A stretch of 64,000 nt of DNA from Curvibacter gracilis ATCC BAA-807 (GCF_000518645.1 NZ_KI912466.1:496988-560987), one strand, 5' to 3'. Shown: positions 26,755-35,261, counted from the stretch's first letter. Notes: generated from the sequence alone by a model not told the origin. Made by a program: numbers and translations.

Positions 26755-27614
26755 ACCGACGGTTCGCCCGGTGGGCGGGTCTTGAAGCGCTTGTGCACCC
26801 AGTAATACTGGTCGGGCATGGTGTCGATCCAGCCCTGCAGGCGCTGGTTCATGAGGGCCGTGTCGGCCTCCACATCCTCGGTCGGGAAGTTCTGCCAGGC
26901 CGGCATCACCTCCACCTCGTAGCCCTCGGGCGTGATGCGCGACACCACCGGCACCACCTTGGCCCGCCCCAAACGGGCAAAGCGCGACAGGCTGGGCACC
27001 GTGGCCGCTAGGTGCCCGTAAAACGGCACGAAGATCGACTCTTCGGGGCCGAAATTCATGTCGGGCAGCAGGTACAGGGCCCCGCCCTTGCGCAGCGTGT
27101 TGATGATGGGCTTGACGCCATCGAAGCGACTCAGCATGGTCACCTCGCCGAAACGTGAGCGCCCGGCCTTCATCCAGGCGTCCACCGCCGGGCTGGGCTG
27201 GGGCGTGAAGATCGAGGTGAACACCCGGTCCACGTTCATCGACAGCGCCATGCCGCCGGCTTCCAGACCGAAGAAATGGGGCGAAAAGATGATCGTGGGC
27301 GTGTCGCCCTCGAACTCCTGCCACGGCCCCACCAGGCGGATGCGACGCGCCAGCACCTCGCGCGGCGCGTGCCAGAGCCAGCCCCGGTCCAGCCACGACT
27401 GCGCAAAGTGGATGAAGGCCTGCCGCGTCCAGGCCTTGCGCTGGGCCAGCGGCACCTCCGGGAAGCACAGCTTCAGGTTCACCGCCACCACGTGCCGCCG
27501 CGGCACGGCCAGCCCATAGAGCACCCAGCCCAAAGCCACGCCCAGGCCCCGCACCCAGGACAGGGGCAGGTGGGCCATCAGCCGCATGAATGCAATTCCG
27601 AACCGACTCCACAT
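26745..27614 (-). CDS. LpxL/HtrB-type lipid A acyltransferase, second copy
   Basis: The family adds secondary acyl chains to lipid A (or acylates other lipids) at the inner membrane from acyl-ACP. The 289-residue product has an N-terminal hydrophobic anchor, the catalytic HX4E motif as SPHFFGLEAGG near residue 113, and a later LPDMNFG region. The ATG at 27612-27614 follows the upstream paralogue's stop by 2 bp, so the pair is co-translated. Which one acts first (LpxL or LpxM role) cannot be read from sequence. Confidence 0.85.
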   Translation of the reverse strand: MWSRFGIAFMRLMAHLPLSWVRGLGVALGWVLYGLAVPRRHVVAVNLKLCFPEVPLAQRKAWTRQAFIHFAQSWLDRGWLWHAPREVLARRIRLVGPWQEFEGDTPTIIFSPHFFGLEAGGMALSMNVDRVFTSIFTPQPSPAVDAWMKAGRSRFGEVTMLSRFDGVKPIINTLRKGGALYLLPDMNFGPEESIFVPFYGHLAATVPSLSRFARLGRAKVVPVVSRITPEGYEVEVMPAWQNFPTEDVEADTALMNQRLQGWIDTMPDQYYWVHKRFKTRPPGEPSVYG

Positions 27615-27616
27615 GC

Positions 27617-28447
27617 TCAAGACTCTCCGCGCGGCTGCTTGTAGCGCGCATAACCCCAAAGGTACTGGGCCGGGCAGGCCCGGATCATCTGCTCCATCTC
27701 GGCATTGATCTGGGTCACCGCCTGCGTCATGTCAGCCGCCAGCGGCGTCTGCATCTCGTGCACATGGATGCGCACCCCCCGCCCCCACGACAGGCGCTCG
27801 CTCCAGGCCAGCAGCACGGTGGCCCCGGTCTGCTGCACCAGGCGCACGGCCAGGGTCATGGTGTAGGCGGGCTGGCCAAAGAACGACGCCCACACCCCCA
27901 TGCCCTCGGGCGGCACCTGGTCGGGCAGCAGGCCCACGGCCCGCCCCTGGCGCAGCGCCTTGATCAGTTGCCGCACGCCGGCCAAGGTGGTGGGCACGGC
28001 CTGCAGCCCCGGTCGCTCACGCACCGAGGCCATGGTGTGGGCCAGCCAGGCCTGCCGCGCCGGCCGGTACAGGATGGTCATGGGGCCGTAGCGCTCGGCA
28101 TAGTCGCGCGCCAGGGCCTGCGGCGACAACTCGAAGCAGCCCATGTGCGGCGTCAAAAACACCACCCCGCGCCCGGAGGCCAGGGCCCGTTCGATGCAAC
28201 CGTTGTCCGCCCACACCGAGGGCAGGGGCCGCCCCAGCCACAGGCGCGGCAGCTCGGCGACCATGCGCCCACCATGACCCACCGCCGCGACCACATCGCG
28301 CAGGCTCACGCCTGCCAGGGCGGCATTGGCGAGAAAGCGCCGGCGGTAGGAGGGCGAAGCCAGGAAGGCCAGCCAACCCAGCAGCCAGCCCATGACCTGG
28401 AGCAACCCCAGGGGAAACAGGGCAAAGACCCTGAACAACGAGAGCAT
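27617..28447 (-). CDS. LpxL/HtrB-type lipid A acyltransferase, first copy
   Basis: The 276-residue paralogue of the next gene has a hydrophobic N-terminus (MLSLFRVFALFPLGLLQVMG) and HX4E as TPHMGCFEL near residue 100. The substrate-pocket segment LLPDQVPPEGMGVWASFF is also present. I chose ATG at 28445-28447; a longer reading would run through the metK riboswitch on the opposite strand. It is divergent from metK and co-transcribed with its paralogue. The two together probably complete hexa- or penta-acylated lipid A. Confidence 0.87.
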   Translation of the reverse strand: MLSLFRVFALFPLGLLQVMGWLLGWLAFLASPSYRRRFLANAALAGVSLRDVVAAVGHGGRMVAELPRLWLGRPLPSVWADNGCIERALASGRGVVFLTPHMGCFELSPQALARDYAERYGPMTILYRPARQAWLAHTMASVRERPGLQAVPTTLAGVRQLIKALRQGRAVGLLPDQVPPEGMGVWASFFGQPAYTMTLAVRLVQQTGATVLLAWSERLSWGRGVRIHVHEMQTPLAADMTQAVTQINAEMEQMIRACPAQYLWGYARYKQPRGES

Positions 28448-28461
28448 GAGATGGGTAGAAT
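28432..28461 (+). promoter_or_regulatory. candidate metK promoter
   Basis: TAGAAT at 28456-28461 is a fair -10. TGAACA at 28432-28437 is a weak -35 at 18 bp. The predicted start (about 28466-28468) falls exactly at the 5' edge of the riboswitch stem, which supports the assignment. Confidence 0.5.
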
Positions 28462-28465
28462 AAAC

Positions 28466-28523
28466 GGGTCGCTGAGTTAAATGAGCAACTTGCAGGGCGA
28501 CGTTAAACACAACTGCTAAAGCG
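28466..28523 (+). ncRNA. SAM-II riboswitch (SAM_alpha, metA-type aptamer) in the metK leader
   Basis: The leader has the compact SAM-II layout. P1 is GTCGC (28468-28472) with GCGAC (28497-28501). The loop begins TGAGTTAAA and contains CTTGCAGG. P1 is followed directly by GTTAAACA and then GCTAAAG (28515-28521). Loop bases GCAG (28492-28495) can pair with CTGC (28513-28516) to form the pseudoknot. These conserved elements and their order match the SAM-II class as I remember it. The ligand would be S-adenosylmethionine, giving feedback on the SAM synthetase gene downstream. A TCGCC at 28525-28529 could pair with GGCGA of P1 as a competing stem. Confidence 0.8.
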
Positions 28524-28585
28524 TTCGCCAAAGCTCCCGAGTCCGAGGCAACGCCCCCAGAACTTGAAACGTGGAGTTTATTCAA

Positions 28586-29767
28586 ATGGCGAACGATTTT
28601 CTTTTCACCTCAGAATCCGTCTCTGAAGGTCACCCCGACAAGGTGGCCGACCAGATCTCCGACGCGATCCTCGATGCCATCTTCAAGCAAGACCCGCGCA
28701 GCCGCGTGGCCGCCGAAACCCTGACCAACACCGGTCTGGTCGTGCTGGCGGGTGAAATCACCACCAACGCGCACGTCGACTACATCCAGGTGGCGCGCGA
28801 CACCATCAAGCGCATCGGCTACGACAACACCGAGTACGGCATCGACTACAAGGGCTGCGCCGTGCTGGTGGCCTACGACAAGCAGAGCAACGACATCGCC
28901 CAGGGCGTGGACCAGGCCAGCGACGACCACCTGAACACCGGCGCCGGTGACCAGGGCCTGATGTTCGGCTACGCCTGCGACGAAACGCCCGAGCTGATGC
29001 CCGCCCCCATCTACTACGCCCACCGCCTGGTCGAGCGCCAGGCCCAGCTGCGCAAGGACGGCCGCCTTCCCTTCCTGCGCCCCGACGCCAAGAGCCAGGT
29101 CACGATGCGCTATGTGGACGGCAAGCCGCACAGCATCGACACCGTGGTGCTGTCCACCCAGCACAGCCCCGACCAGAGCGAAACCGCCAAGAAGATGAAG
29201 GCCAGCTTCACCGAAGCCATCATCGAAGAGATCATCAAGCCCGTGCTGCCCAAAGAGTGGCTGCAGGACACCAAGTACCTGATCAACCCCACCGGCCGCT
29301 TTGTGATTGGCGGCCCGCAAGGGGATTGCGGCCTGACCGGGCGCAAGATCATCGTCGACACCTACGGCGGCGCCTGCCCGCACGGCGGTGGCGCCTTCTC
29401 GGGCAAGGACCCGACCAAGGTCGATCGCTCGGCCGCCTACGCCGCCCGCTACGTGGCCAAGAACATCGTGGCCGCCGGCCTGGCCCGCCAGTGCCAGATC
29501 CAGGTCGCCTACGCCATCGGCGTGGCCCGCCCCATGAACGTGACCGTGTACACCGAAGGCACCGGCGTCATCCCTGACGACCAGATCGCCCGCCTGGTGC
29601 AAGAGCACTTCGACCTGCGCCCCAAGGGCATCATCCAGATGCTCGACCTGCTGCGCCCCATCTACGAAAAAACCGCCGCCTACGGCCACTTCGGCCGAGA
29701 AGAACCCGAGTTCACGTGGGAAAGAACGGACAAGGCTGCAGCGCTGCGTGCAGCGGCTGGCCTGTAA
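28586..29767 (+). CDS. metK: S-adenosylmethionine synthetase
   Basis: MetK makes SAM from methionine and ATP. The 393-residue protein opens [20 protein letters not shown] and shows the hallmark [12 protein letters not shown] and [19 protein letters not shown] motifs at normal spacing. The ATG at 28586 is preferred over a GTG at 28571 because it gives the conserved N-terminus and has GGAG upstream. It sits behind a SAM-II riboswitch. The stop codon lies in the loop of a 7-bp hairpin (29756-29774). Confidence 0.96.
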   Translation: MANDFLFTSESVSEGHPDKVADQISDAILDAIFKQDPRSRVAAETLTNTGLVVLAGEITTNAHVDYIQVARDTIKRIGYDNTEYGIDYKGCAVLVAYDKQSNDIAQGVDQASDDHLNTGAGDQGLMFGYACDETPELMPAPIYYAHRLVERQAQLRKDGRLPFLRPDAKSQVTMRYVDGKPHSIDTVVLSTQHSPDQSETAKKMKASFTEAIIEEIIKPVLPKEWLQDTKYLINPTGRFVIGGPQGDCGLTGRKIIVDTYGGACPHGGGAFSGKDPTKVDRSAAYAARYVAKNIVAAGLARQCQIQVAYAIGVARPMNVTVYTEGTGVIPDDQIARLVQEHFDLRPKGIIQMLDLLRPIYEKTAAYGHFGREEPEFTWERTDKAAALRAAAGL

Positions 29768-29920
29768 GGCCAGCATTTGCCGCAGGCAAATCTGTAGCCT
29801 TGCGGCGCAGGCTCATGTCGGCTTTGCCGACGTGAAGGCGCGAAGCGGCTGTGCCGAAGCCATAAAGCTGCCGCCCTGCGGGCGGCAGCCGGGCTGTCAA
29901 CCCGCCGCGCGCAAGCGCGG
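29756..29920. repeat. cluster of five short palindromes after metK
   Basis: Five perfect or near-perfect hairpins follow one another: GCTGGCC/GGCCAGC (29756-29774, around the metK stop), ATTTGCC/GGCAAAT (29775-29791), GTCGGC/GCCGAC (29817-29831), a 10-bp GCTGCCGCCC stem (29867-29889) and CCGCGC/GCGCGG (29905-29920). None has a T tract. They look like a mosaic of intergenic repeat units rather than one terminator, although together they may reduce read-through. Confidence 0.6.
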
Positions 29921-30210
29921 CATCCGTTCTCGGGCGAAGCCCCTACCGCCCCTGCAATGTGAGCACAGCCCCTCTGAAGACCCATCGTCACACAATGGGT
30001 ACAAAGCCATTCGTAACCCTACGTATCCCTCGACAAGCCAGCCGTGAGACAATTCGCGCCGCTTTGGCGCAGCCGGTCGGCTGCAATCGACCGGGCCAGG
30101 GGTTACCGGCCAACGCCAGCCGCCCCAATCACCCAAGGCAATCCTGACCCGGCCTGCCGCGCCCGACGGCGTCCACCCCCAGCCCGCCCCTTCCGAACTG
30201 TTTTCCTGCC
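29921..30210. other. intergenic region without a recognisable gene
   Basis: Between the palindrome cluster and the glycosyltransferase start I see no convincing coding region, tRNA or riboswitch. Short open frames here lack family resemblance and ribosome-binding sites. A promoter for the GT39 gene should lie here but I cannot place it. Confidence 0.5.
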
Positions 30211-31830
30211 GTGCCTGCCGCCCCCTCTTCAGCCCAGCCCCCCGGCCAGCACAGCACGCGCCTGCTCATCGTGGCCTATTGCCTGGTGTGGGCCCTGGTG
30301 CATTGGTTCGCCTACCCGAACCTCGACCCCTACAACGACATGCTGGAGAACTTTGCCTGGGGGCAGACCTTCGAGTGGGGCACCTTCAAGCACCCGCCTT
30401 TCTTTGTCTGGGCGGTCGAACTCTGGTTTGCGGCCATGCCGCGCAGCGCGCTGTCGTACAAGCTGCTGTCGTATGTGAACGTGGCCATCGGCCTGTGGGG
30501 GGTGGCGCATCTGGCGCGACTGCTGGGCTTGCGCAAGATGGCCCCCAGCGCCGTGCTGCTGCTGATGTGGACCCTGCCCTACACCACGCTGGCGGCCAAA
30601 TTCAATGCCAACGCCATCCTGTTGTCAGTCTGGCCCTGGACGGCGGTGGCCTGGCTGGCCAGCCTGCGCCAGAGCGGGCGCCCCGGCCTCACCGCCTCGG
30701 TCTGGCTGGGCTTTCTGGGTGCGGTGTGCATGCTCAGCAAGTACTACAGCGGCGTGTTCCTGTTCTCGCTGTTCGTCACCGCCCTGCTGAGGCATGACAT
30801 GCGCCGCTGGTTCAGCAGCCTGCGCCCCTATGTGGCCCTGCTCAGCCTGACGGTGTTCCTGCTGCCCCATGCCTGGTGGTTGTGGCAGCACGACTACCCC
30901 ACCCTGCGCTATGCCGCCGACCAGGGGGGCGGCCATGTGGAGTGGCACTTCCTGCTGCATTTCGCCATCACCCCGCTGCTGTTCGTGCTGCTGGCCTGGC
31001 TGCCCTGCGTGCTGGTGTTCGCCTGGCAGGCCAGCCCGGCCGGCCCCGGCCGCTGGCTCAAGCTGCTGCGCCTGATCCCGCGCCTGGCGTGGCGAAGCTG
31101 GCTGCCCCTGCACTGGCAGGACACCGTGTTCTGGCTGGCGGCCCTGCCCGGCGCCGTGACCTTGCTGGCCGGCATCGCGGGCATGGCCGAGCTGTCCAGC
31201 CCCTGGGCCATCCCCATCATCTATGCCTTCCCGCTCCTGTGGCTGCGCAACCTGGAGCAGGCCACCACCCCGACCACCGCCACCGGGTCGGACACGGACA
31301 CCCCCACCACACGCAGCCTGCAGGCCCTGCAGGGCTCGGCCTGGCCTGTGCTGGCCGGCGTGCTGCTGGTCGGCGTGGTGCTGGCCGTGACCCAGGCCAG
31401 CCAGGGCAAGCGCAGCTATTACGAGGCCAATGAAGTGGCGGCCGAACGCATGGTGCAGGGCTGGCAGCAACGCCACCCCGACCTGCCCCTGGGCTGGACC
31501 GGCGGCGAATGGGCCGAGAACGCCATGGTGGCCTTCTTTGTGTCCGACCAGGTGCGCGCCCTGCCCGGCATGCCCGACGAGTGGCCCACCACCCTGGCCC
31601 CCCACCCCGGCTGGGAGCAGCAAGGCGGCCTGATGATCTGCCCGCGCGGCCCCATGAAAAAGGCCCAGGTCTACGAGGCCAGCAACTGCGAGGTCGAAGT
31701 GCAGGAATGGCTGGAGAAGACCGGCCGCCCGATCCGGCCGCTGTGGGTGACGGCGGCCCGCTCGGGCTGGCGCTTCCCGCACCCGATGGAGTTCGCCTGG
31801 GTGGTCTACGACGTGCTGCCCACGCCCTGA
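30211..31830 (+). CDS. GT39-type (ArnT/PMT-like) membrane glycosyltransferase
   Basis: The 539-residue protein starts at GTG 30211. It has about ten membrane helices, and the first periplasmic loop contains the acidic motif DPYNDMLENFAWG followed by KHPPFFVW. This is the DD/DE arrangement of GT39 and related GT-C enzymes that use polyprenyl-phosphate sugars. The C-terminal ~120 residues form a periplasmic domain. Lipid A or another envelope glycan is a plausible acceptor, given the lipid genes around it, but the substrate is not determinable. Its 3' end overlaps psd by 25 bp on the opposite strand. Confidence 0.8.
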   Translation: MPAAPSSAQPPGQHSTRLLIVAYCLVWALVHWFAYPNLDPYNDMLENFAWGQTFEWGTFKHPPFFVWAVELWFAAMPRSALSYKLLSYVNVAIGLWGVAHLARLLGLRKMAPSAVLLLMWTLPYTTLAAKFNANAILLSVWPWTAVAWLASLRQSGRPGLTASVWLGFLGAVCMLSKYYSGVFLFSLFVTALLRHDMRRWFSSLRPYVALLSLTVFLLPHAWWLWQHDYPTLRYAADQGGGHVEWHFLLHFAITPLLFVLLAWLPCVLVFAWQASPAGPGRWLKLLRLIPRLAWRSWLPLHWQDTVFWLAALPGAVTLLAGIAGMAELSSPWAIPIIYAFPLLWLRNLEQATTPTTATGSDTDTPTTRSLQALQGSAWPVLAGVLLVGVVLAVTQASQGKRSYYEANEVAAERMVQGWQQRHPDLPLGWTGGEWAENAMVAFFVSDQVRALPGMPDEWPTTLAPHPGWEQQGGLMICPRGPMKKAQVYEASNCEVEVQEWLEKTGRPIRPLWVTAARSGWRFPHPMEFAWVVYDVLPTP

Positions 31831-32717
31831 TCGCCTGCGGGCAACGGATCTTCCGGCAGGTGCATCAAGGGTTGCCCGGCCCGCACCCGCAGGCCCGTGG
31901 CCACGCCCTCGACCAGGCGGAAGCCCTTCGGGGCGAACACGATGATGGTCGAGCCGTGCTGGAACCAGCCCAGCTCCTGCCCCTTGTCCACCGGCGCATC
32001 GCAAGGCAGTTCGTGCGGGCCTGGGTAGCGGCCATGCAGGAGCAGGTCCAGTGCGTGCAGGCGCAGGCTGGCCACCAGGATGGCCGCCACCGGCACCAGG
32101 GCCAGCGGGTGCCCGCCCCGCTCCAGCCGAAGATGCAGGGCCGCGCGCTCGTTGCGGCAGAACAGGCGCTCCACCCGCTTGAGCGCGATCGGGTTCACGT
32201 TCCAGGTGTCCCCCGTCAGGTGCGTCACGTGCTGCAGACGGGCGTCGTGCGGCGCATGGAAGCGGTGGTACATGGCCGAGGTCAGGCGCAGCGTCACATA
32301 GCAGCCATCGCGGAAGGCCTCGGCGCGGGCCGGGTCGCCGAACAGGTCTTCCAGTCGGTACGGAAAGCCCTTGGCCTGCCACACCTGCAGCCCGGCCACC
32401 TCGCCACAGGCGCCCACGATGCCGTCGCAGGGGCTGGCCAGCACCTCGGGGTCGGGATCGAAGGGGCGCGCCCCGGGTTTCAGCTCGCGGGTGAAGCAGT
32501 CGTGCAGGCTGTCAAAGCGCGGCTTGCGCGCCTCGCTCAGGTCCAGCTCGGTGAACAGGCGCCACACCGCGATCGAGGCGTCGCGCACCAGAGGCTGGCG
32601 GATCTGGCTGAACCAGCCCATGAAGCGCGTCAGCGCGATGCGCGGCACGCGGTTGGTGAGCAGAAAGTTCAGGTCTTCCTGCTGCAGCAGGCGATCACGC
32701 AGGTTGTGGAGTTTCAT
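31806..32717 (-). CDS. psd: phosphatidylserine decarboxylase
   Basis: Psd makes phosphatidylethanolamine. The 303-residue proenzyme shows SPCDGIVGACG, YHRFHAPHDARL and the self-cleavage site HGST near residue 253, where Gly-Ser processing yields the pyruvoyl group. The usual LGST is HGST here. An N-terminal amphipathic region associates with the inner membrane. The ATG at 32715-32717 is preferred to the TTG just before it. It is divergent from the aminotransferase gene (72-bp gap) and overlaps the GT39 gene tail to tail. Confidence 0.93.
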   Translation of the reverse strand: MKLHNLRDRLLQQEDLNFLLTNRVPRIALTRFMGWFSQIRQPLVRDASIAVWRLFTELDLSEARKPRFDSLHDCFTRELKPGARPFDPDPEVLASPCDGIVGACGEVAGLQVWQAKGFPYRLEDLFGDPARAEAFRDGCYVTLRLTSAMYHRFHAPHDARLQHVTHLTGDTWNVNPIALKRVERLFCRNERAALHLRLERGGHPLALVPVAAILVASLRLHALDLLLHGRYPGPHELPCDAPVDKGQELGWFQHGSTIIVFAPKGFRLVEGVATGLRVRAGQPLMHLPEDPLPAGDQGVGSTS

Positions 32718-32789
32718 CAAGATGTCAATCAGTCAAGTTACAGATGAGGCATCGCGCTTTCGCGATTTGGAAAATCCGGACCTCTTCAA

Positions 32790-34442
32790 ATGGACGAAAC
32801 ACTGGCTTTCTGGGCCCTGGGCGGCGCGGCCTTTGCCGCCACCCTGCCCCGGCTGATCCGCCGACTGGAACTGTCGCGGGCCAAGCACCCCTCGCTCACC
32901 GGCCATTCGCGCATGGCCAAACGGGTGGCCTCGTGGCTGCCCGGCTACGCCTACGGCGAGGAGCGCTTCTTCAACTCCGACGGCGCGCCGGCCGAGGTGG
33001 CCGCGCAGCGGCGCCAGGCCCTGCAGCAGCTGGGCAGCACGCTGGTGGCCCGCTGCCCGCGCACACTGGACCTCACCGCCAGCGCCCGCGACGGCCTGCC
33101 CGACCTGCAGTTCACCGGCGCCTACCGCGTGCCTTTCCAGTACAGCCCGCTGCTGCGCCAGCATGTGCAGGTGGGGGCCTTCATGGAAGCCTCCGAAGGC
33201 GTCACCCTGACCGACCTGGATGGCAACAGCTACTACGACCTGACCGGCTCCTACGGCGTCAATGTGTTCGGCGTCGACGTGTACCGCCAGTGCATTGCCG
33301 AGGGCAGTGCCCGGGCCCAGGCCCTGGGCCCGGTGCTGGGCAGCCTGCACCCCAGCGTGGCCGCCAACGTGGCGCGGCTGCAGCGCATCTCGGGCCTGGA
33401 CCAGGTGTCCTTCCACATGTCGGGCACCGAAGCCGTGATGCAGGCCGTGCGCCTGGCCCGCTACCACACCGGCCGGCGCCACTTGGTGCGCTTTTGCGGC
33501 GCCTACCATGGCTGGTGGGAAGACGTGCAGCCCGGCCCCGGCAACCCCCTGCCCCCGCGCGAGACCTACACCCTGCGCGACATGCACGAGAACAGCCTGC
33601 AGGTGCTGCGCAAACGCCGCGACATCGCCTGCGTGCTGGTCAACCCGCTGCAGGCCCTGCACCCCAACAAGGCGGCGCCGGGCGACTCGTCGTTGGTGGA
33701 CAGCTCGCGCAGCGCCGGCTACGACCGCGCCGCCTACACCGAGTGGCTCCAGCAGCTGCGCGAGGTCTGCACCGAGCGCGGCATCGTGCTGATCTTCGAC
33801 GAGGTGTTCCTGGGCTTTCGCCTGGCCCCGGGCGGCGCCCAGGAATACTTCGGTGTCAAGGCCGACATGGTCACCTACGGCAAGACCCTGGGCGGCGGCC
33901 TGCCGGTGGGCGTGGTCTGCGGCAAGCGTGAGCTGATGAAGCGCTACCGCGAAGACCGGCCGGCCGACCTGTGCTTTGCCCGCGGCACCTTCAACTCGCA
34001 CCCCTATGTGATGGGCGCCATGGCGGCCTTCCTGGATTACCTGGAAACCCCCGAGGCCCAACTCATGTACGTGGAGCTGGACGCCACCCAGAACCGCCGC
34101 GCCGCGCAGCTCAACCAGCGGCTGCAGGCCATCGGCGCCCCGGTGCAGGTGGCCAACATGTCCTCGGTGTGGACCGTGAGCTACACCCGCCCCTCGCGCT
34201 ACAACTGGATGCTGCAGTTCTACCTGCGTGAGCAAGGCCTGGCCCTGAGCTGGGTCGGCACCGGCCGGCTGATCTTCAGCCTGAACTACACCGAAGCCGA
34301 TTTTGAAGAGGTCTGCCGCCGCTTTGTGGCCGCCTGCCAGGCCATGGAGGCCGGTGGCTGGTGGTGGCAGGACGCCGCGCAGACCAACAAGTCGATCAAG
34401 CGCGGCATCTTCAGGGAGATGCTGGCGCATCGTCGCGGCTGA
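32790..34442 (+). CDS. membrane-anchored class III PLP aminotransferase (HemL-like)
   Basis: The 550-residue protein carries a class III aminotransferase domain from about residue 125. It has MSGTEAVMQAVRLAR, CGAYHGWW, LIFDEVFLGFR and the PLP lysine in VTYGKTLGGGLPVG near residue 364. It resembles glutamate-1-semialdehyde aminomutase, but that enzyme is about 430 residues, soluble and lacks the N-terminal part seen here. The extra ~120 residues include a hydrophobic segment (FWALGGAAFAATL) at the very N-terminus and a conserved-looking LPGYAYGEERFFNSDGAP. An amino-lipid or amino-sugar substrate at the membrane fits the neighbours (psd, Mpo1-like, GT4). This is inference. Confidence 0.8.
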   Translation: MDETLAFWALGGAAFAATLPRLIRRLELSRAKHPSLTGHSRMAKRVASWLPGYAYGEERFFNSDGAPAEVAAQRRQALQQLGSTLVARCPRTLDLTASARDGLPDLQFTGAYRVPFQYSPLLRQHVQVGAFMEASEGVTLTDLDGNSYYDLTGSYGVNVFGVDVYRQCIAEGSARAQALGPVLGSLHPSVAANVARLQRISGLDQVSFHMSGTEAVMQAVRLARYHTGRRHLVRFCGAYHGWWEDVQPGPGNPLPPRETYTLRDMHENSLQVLRKRRDIACVLVNPLQALHPNKAAPGDSSLVDSSRSAGYDRAAYTEWLQQLREVCTERGIVLIFDEVFLGFRLAPGGAQEYFGVKADMVTYGKTLGGGLPVGVVCGKRELMKRYREDRPADLCFARGTFNSHPYVMGAMAAFLDYLETPEAQLMYVELDATQNRRAAQLNQRLQAIGAPVQVANMSSVWTVSYTRPSRYNWMLQFYLREQGLALSWVGTGRLIFSLNYTEADFEEVCRRFVAACQAMEAGGWWWQDAAQTNKSIKRGIFREMLAHRRG

Positions 34443-34476
34443 GGCCAAAGCGGCAGATCACACTGAGGCCGTGGCC

Positions 34477-35088
34477 TCAGTGCTGCTTGCGGGCGTGGGC
34501 CATCGGGTCCAGCAGCTCGCCGCGCAGCAGGTACAAAGGCGCCTTGTGGTACAGGTACACGTCATGGAAGGGGTCGGTCAGGATCTTGGTCATCCACACC
34601 AGGCCGGTCTGCACGTCCTTCAAGAAGAACAGGTGCACGGTGCGGAACAGCAGGCCGCCCACCCCCACCACCAGCCAGGCCCAGCCCACCTGGTGCCAGA
34701 AGGCCGAGAACGATTCAGCCGGCGCGATCAGCCCGCCCAGGCTGGGGCTCAACCACAGCGCCACGGGGGCGGCCACCCACAGGGCCATCAGCACCACCTT
34801 GCGGCGCAGGTTGTAGCCCACCTTGATCTCTTCCTTGTGCTCATGCGTGGCCTGGTTCACCTCGTCATAGCCGCGCGGCTCGAAAAAGAAATGACCCGAC
34901 TGGCGCGACACCATGGACACGCCCCAGGCCAGCAGGGCGGCGCCCGCCGGGTCGCTGAACAGCAGTCCATAGGCCACCAGAAAACTCAAAGCGCTGATCA
35001 GGTGCAGGGTCTGGTTGATGCGGCTGTGGTGGTAGTAGCGGTGGTCGTCCCAGCGCTGCGTTTTCAAGGCACTCAGAAAATCTTTCAC
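34477..35088 (-). CDS. Mpo1-like (DUF962-type) membrane protein, possible 2-hydroxy fatty acid dioxygenase
   Basis: The 203-residue protein begins VKDFLSALKTQRWDDHRYYHH at a GTG (35086-35088) with AGGA upstream. It shows YYHHSRINQTLH near residue 18 and GHFFFEPRG near residue 63. These match the YHHxxxNxxxH and GHxFFE motifs of yeast Mpo1, an Fe(II)-dependent dioxygenase that shortens 2-hydroxy fatty acids by one carbon. Three or four membrane helices are visible. A longer reading from 35241 lacks support. It is divergent from the GT4 gene and convergent with the aminotransferase gene. Confidence 0.65.
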   Translation of the reverse strand: MKDFLSALKTQRWDDHRYYHHSRINQTLHLISALSFLVAYGLLFSDPAGAALLAWGVSMVSRQSGHFFFEPRGYDEVNQATHEHKEEIKVGYNLRRKVVLMALWVAAPVALWLSPSLGGLIAPAESFSAFWHQVGWAWLVVGVGGLLFRTVHLFFLKDVQTGLVWMTKILTDPFHDVYLYHKAPLYLLRGELLDPMAHARKQH

Positions 35089-35140
35089 CTTCGATCCTTT
35101 GACGTGTGAGCAGGCCCGGAGGGCCGGTGGGTGGTTTTTT

Positions 35141-35228
35141 GTGACGGCCCTCAGGCGGGCGCGTGACCGGATGGTGACCAGCGAATATGAAAGTCCGGTG
35201 ACGCACTTCCTGAACGCAGGGCTGTCAC
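35141..35228. promoter_or_regulatory. Pho-box-like direct repeats between the Mpo1-like and GT4 genes
   Basis: Read on the minus strand, GGTCACC and CGGTCACG occur with their GTCAC cores exactly 11 bp apart (GTGAC at 35163-35167 and 35174-35178). A third core lies 22 bp further along (35141-35145), and a CTTTCAT unit stands beside them. On the plus strand a perfect Pho half-site, CTGTCAC, lies at 35222-35228, 34 bp before the GT4 start. Pho boxes are 11-bp direct repeats of CTGTCAT-like units, so the spacing fits and the core partly fits. Confidence 0.35.
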
Positions 35229-35261
35229 ACAACGGTTGCAATCGGGCCCCACCATCAGCGC

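Noticed and set aside
28502-28585. SAH riboswitch in the metK leader
   Set aside because: Some bases (CCGAG, GGCAACG) recall SAH elements, but the conserved stem order is missing, while the SAM-II pattern fits just upstream.
29921-30210. Small genes or a tRNA between metK and the GT39 gene
   Set aside because: No cloverleaf, no ribosome-binding site and no family resemblance in any frame.
32790-34442. Straight assignment as hemL
   Set aside because: The length, membrane anchor and neighbourhood do not fit glutamate-1-semialdehyde aminomutase, although the PLP domain is related.
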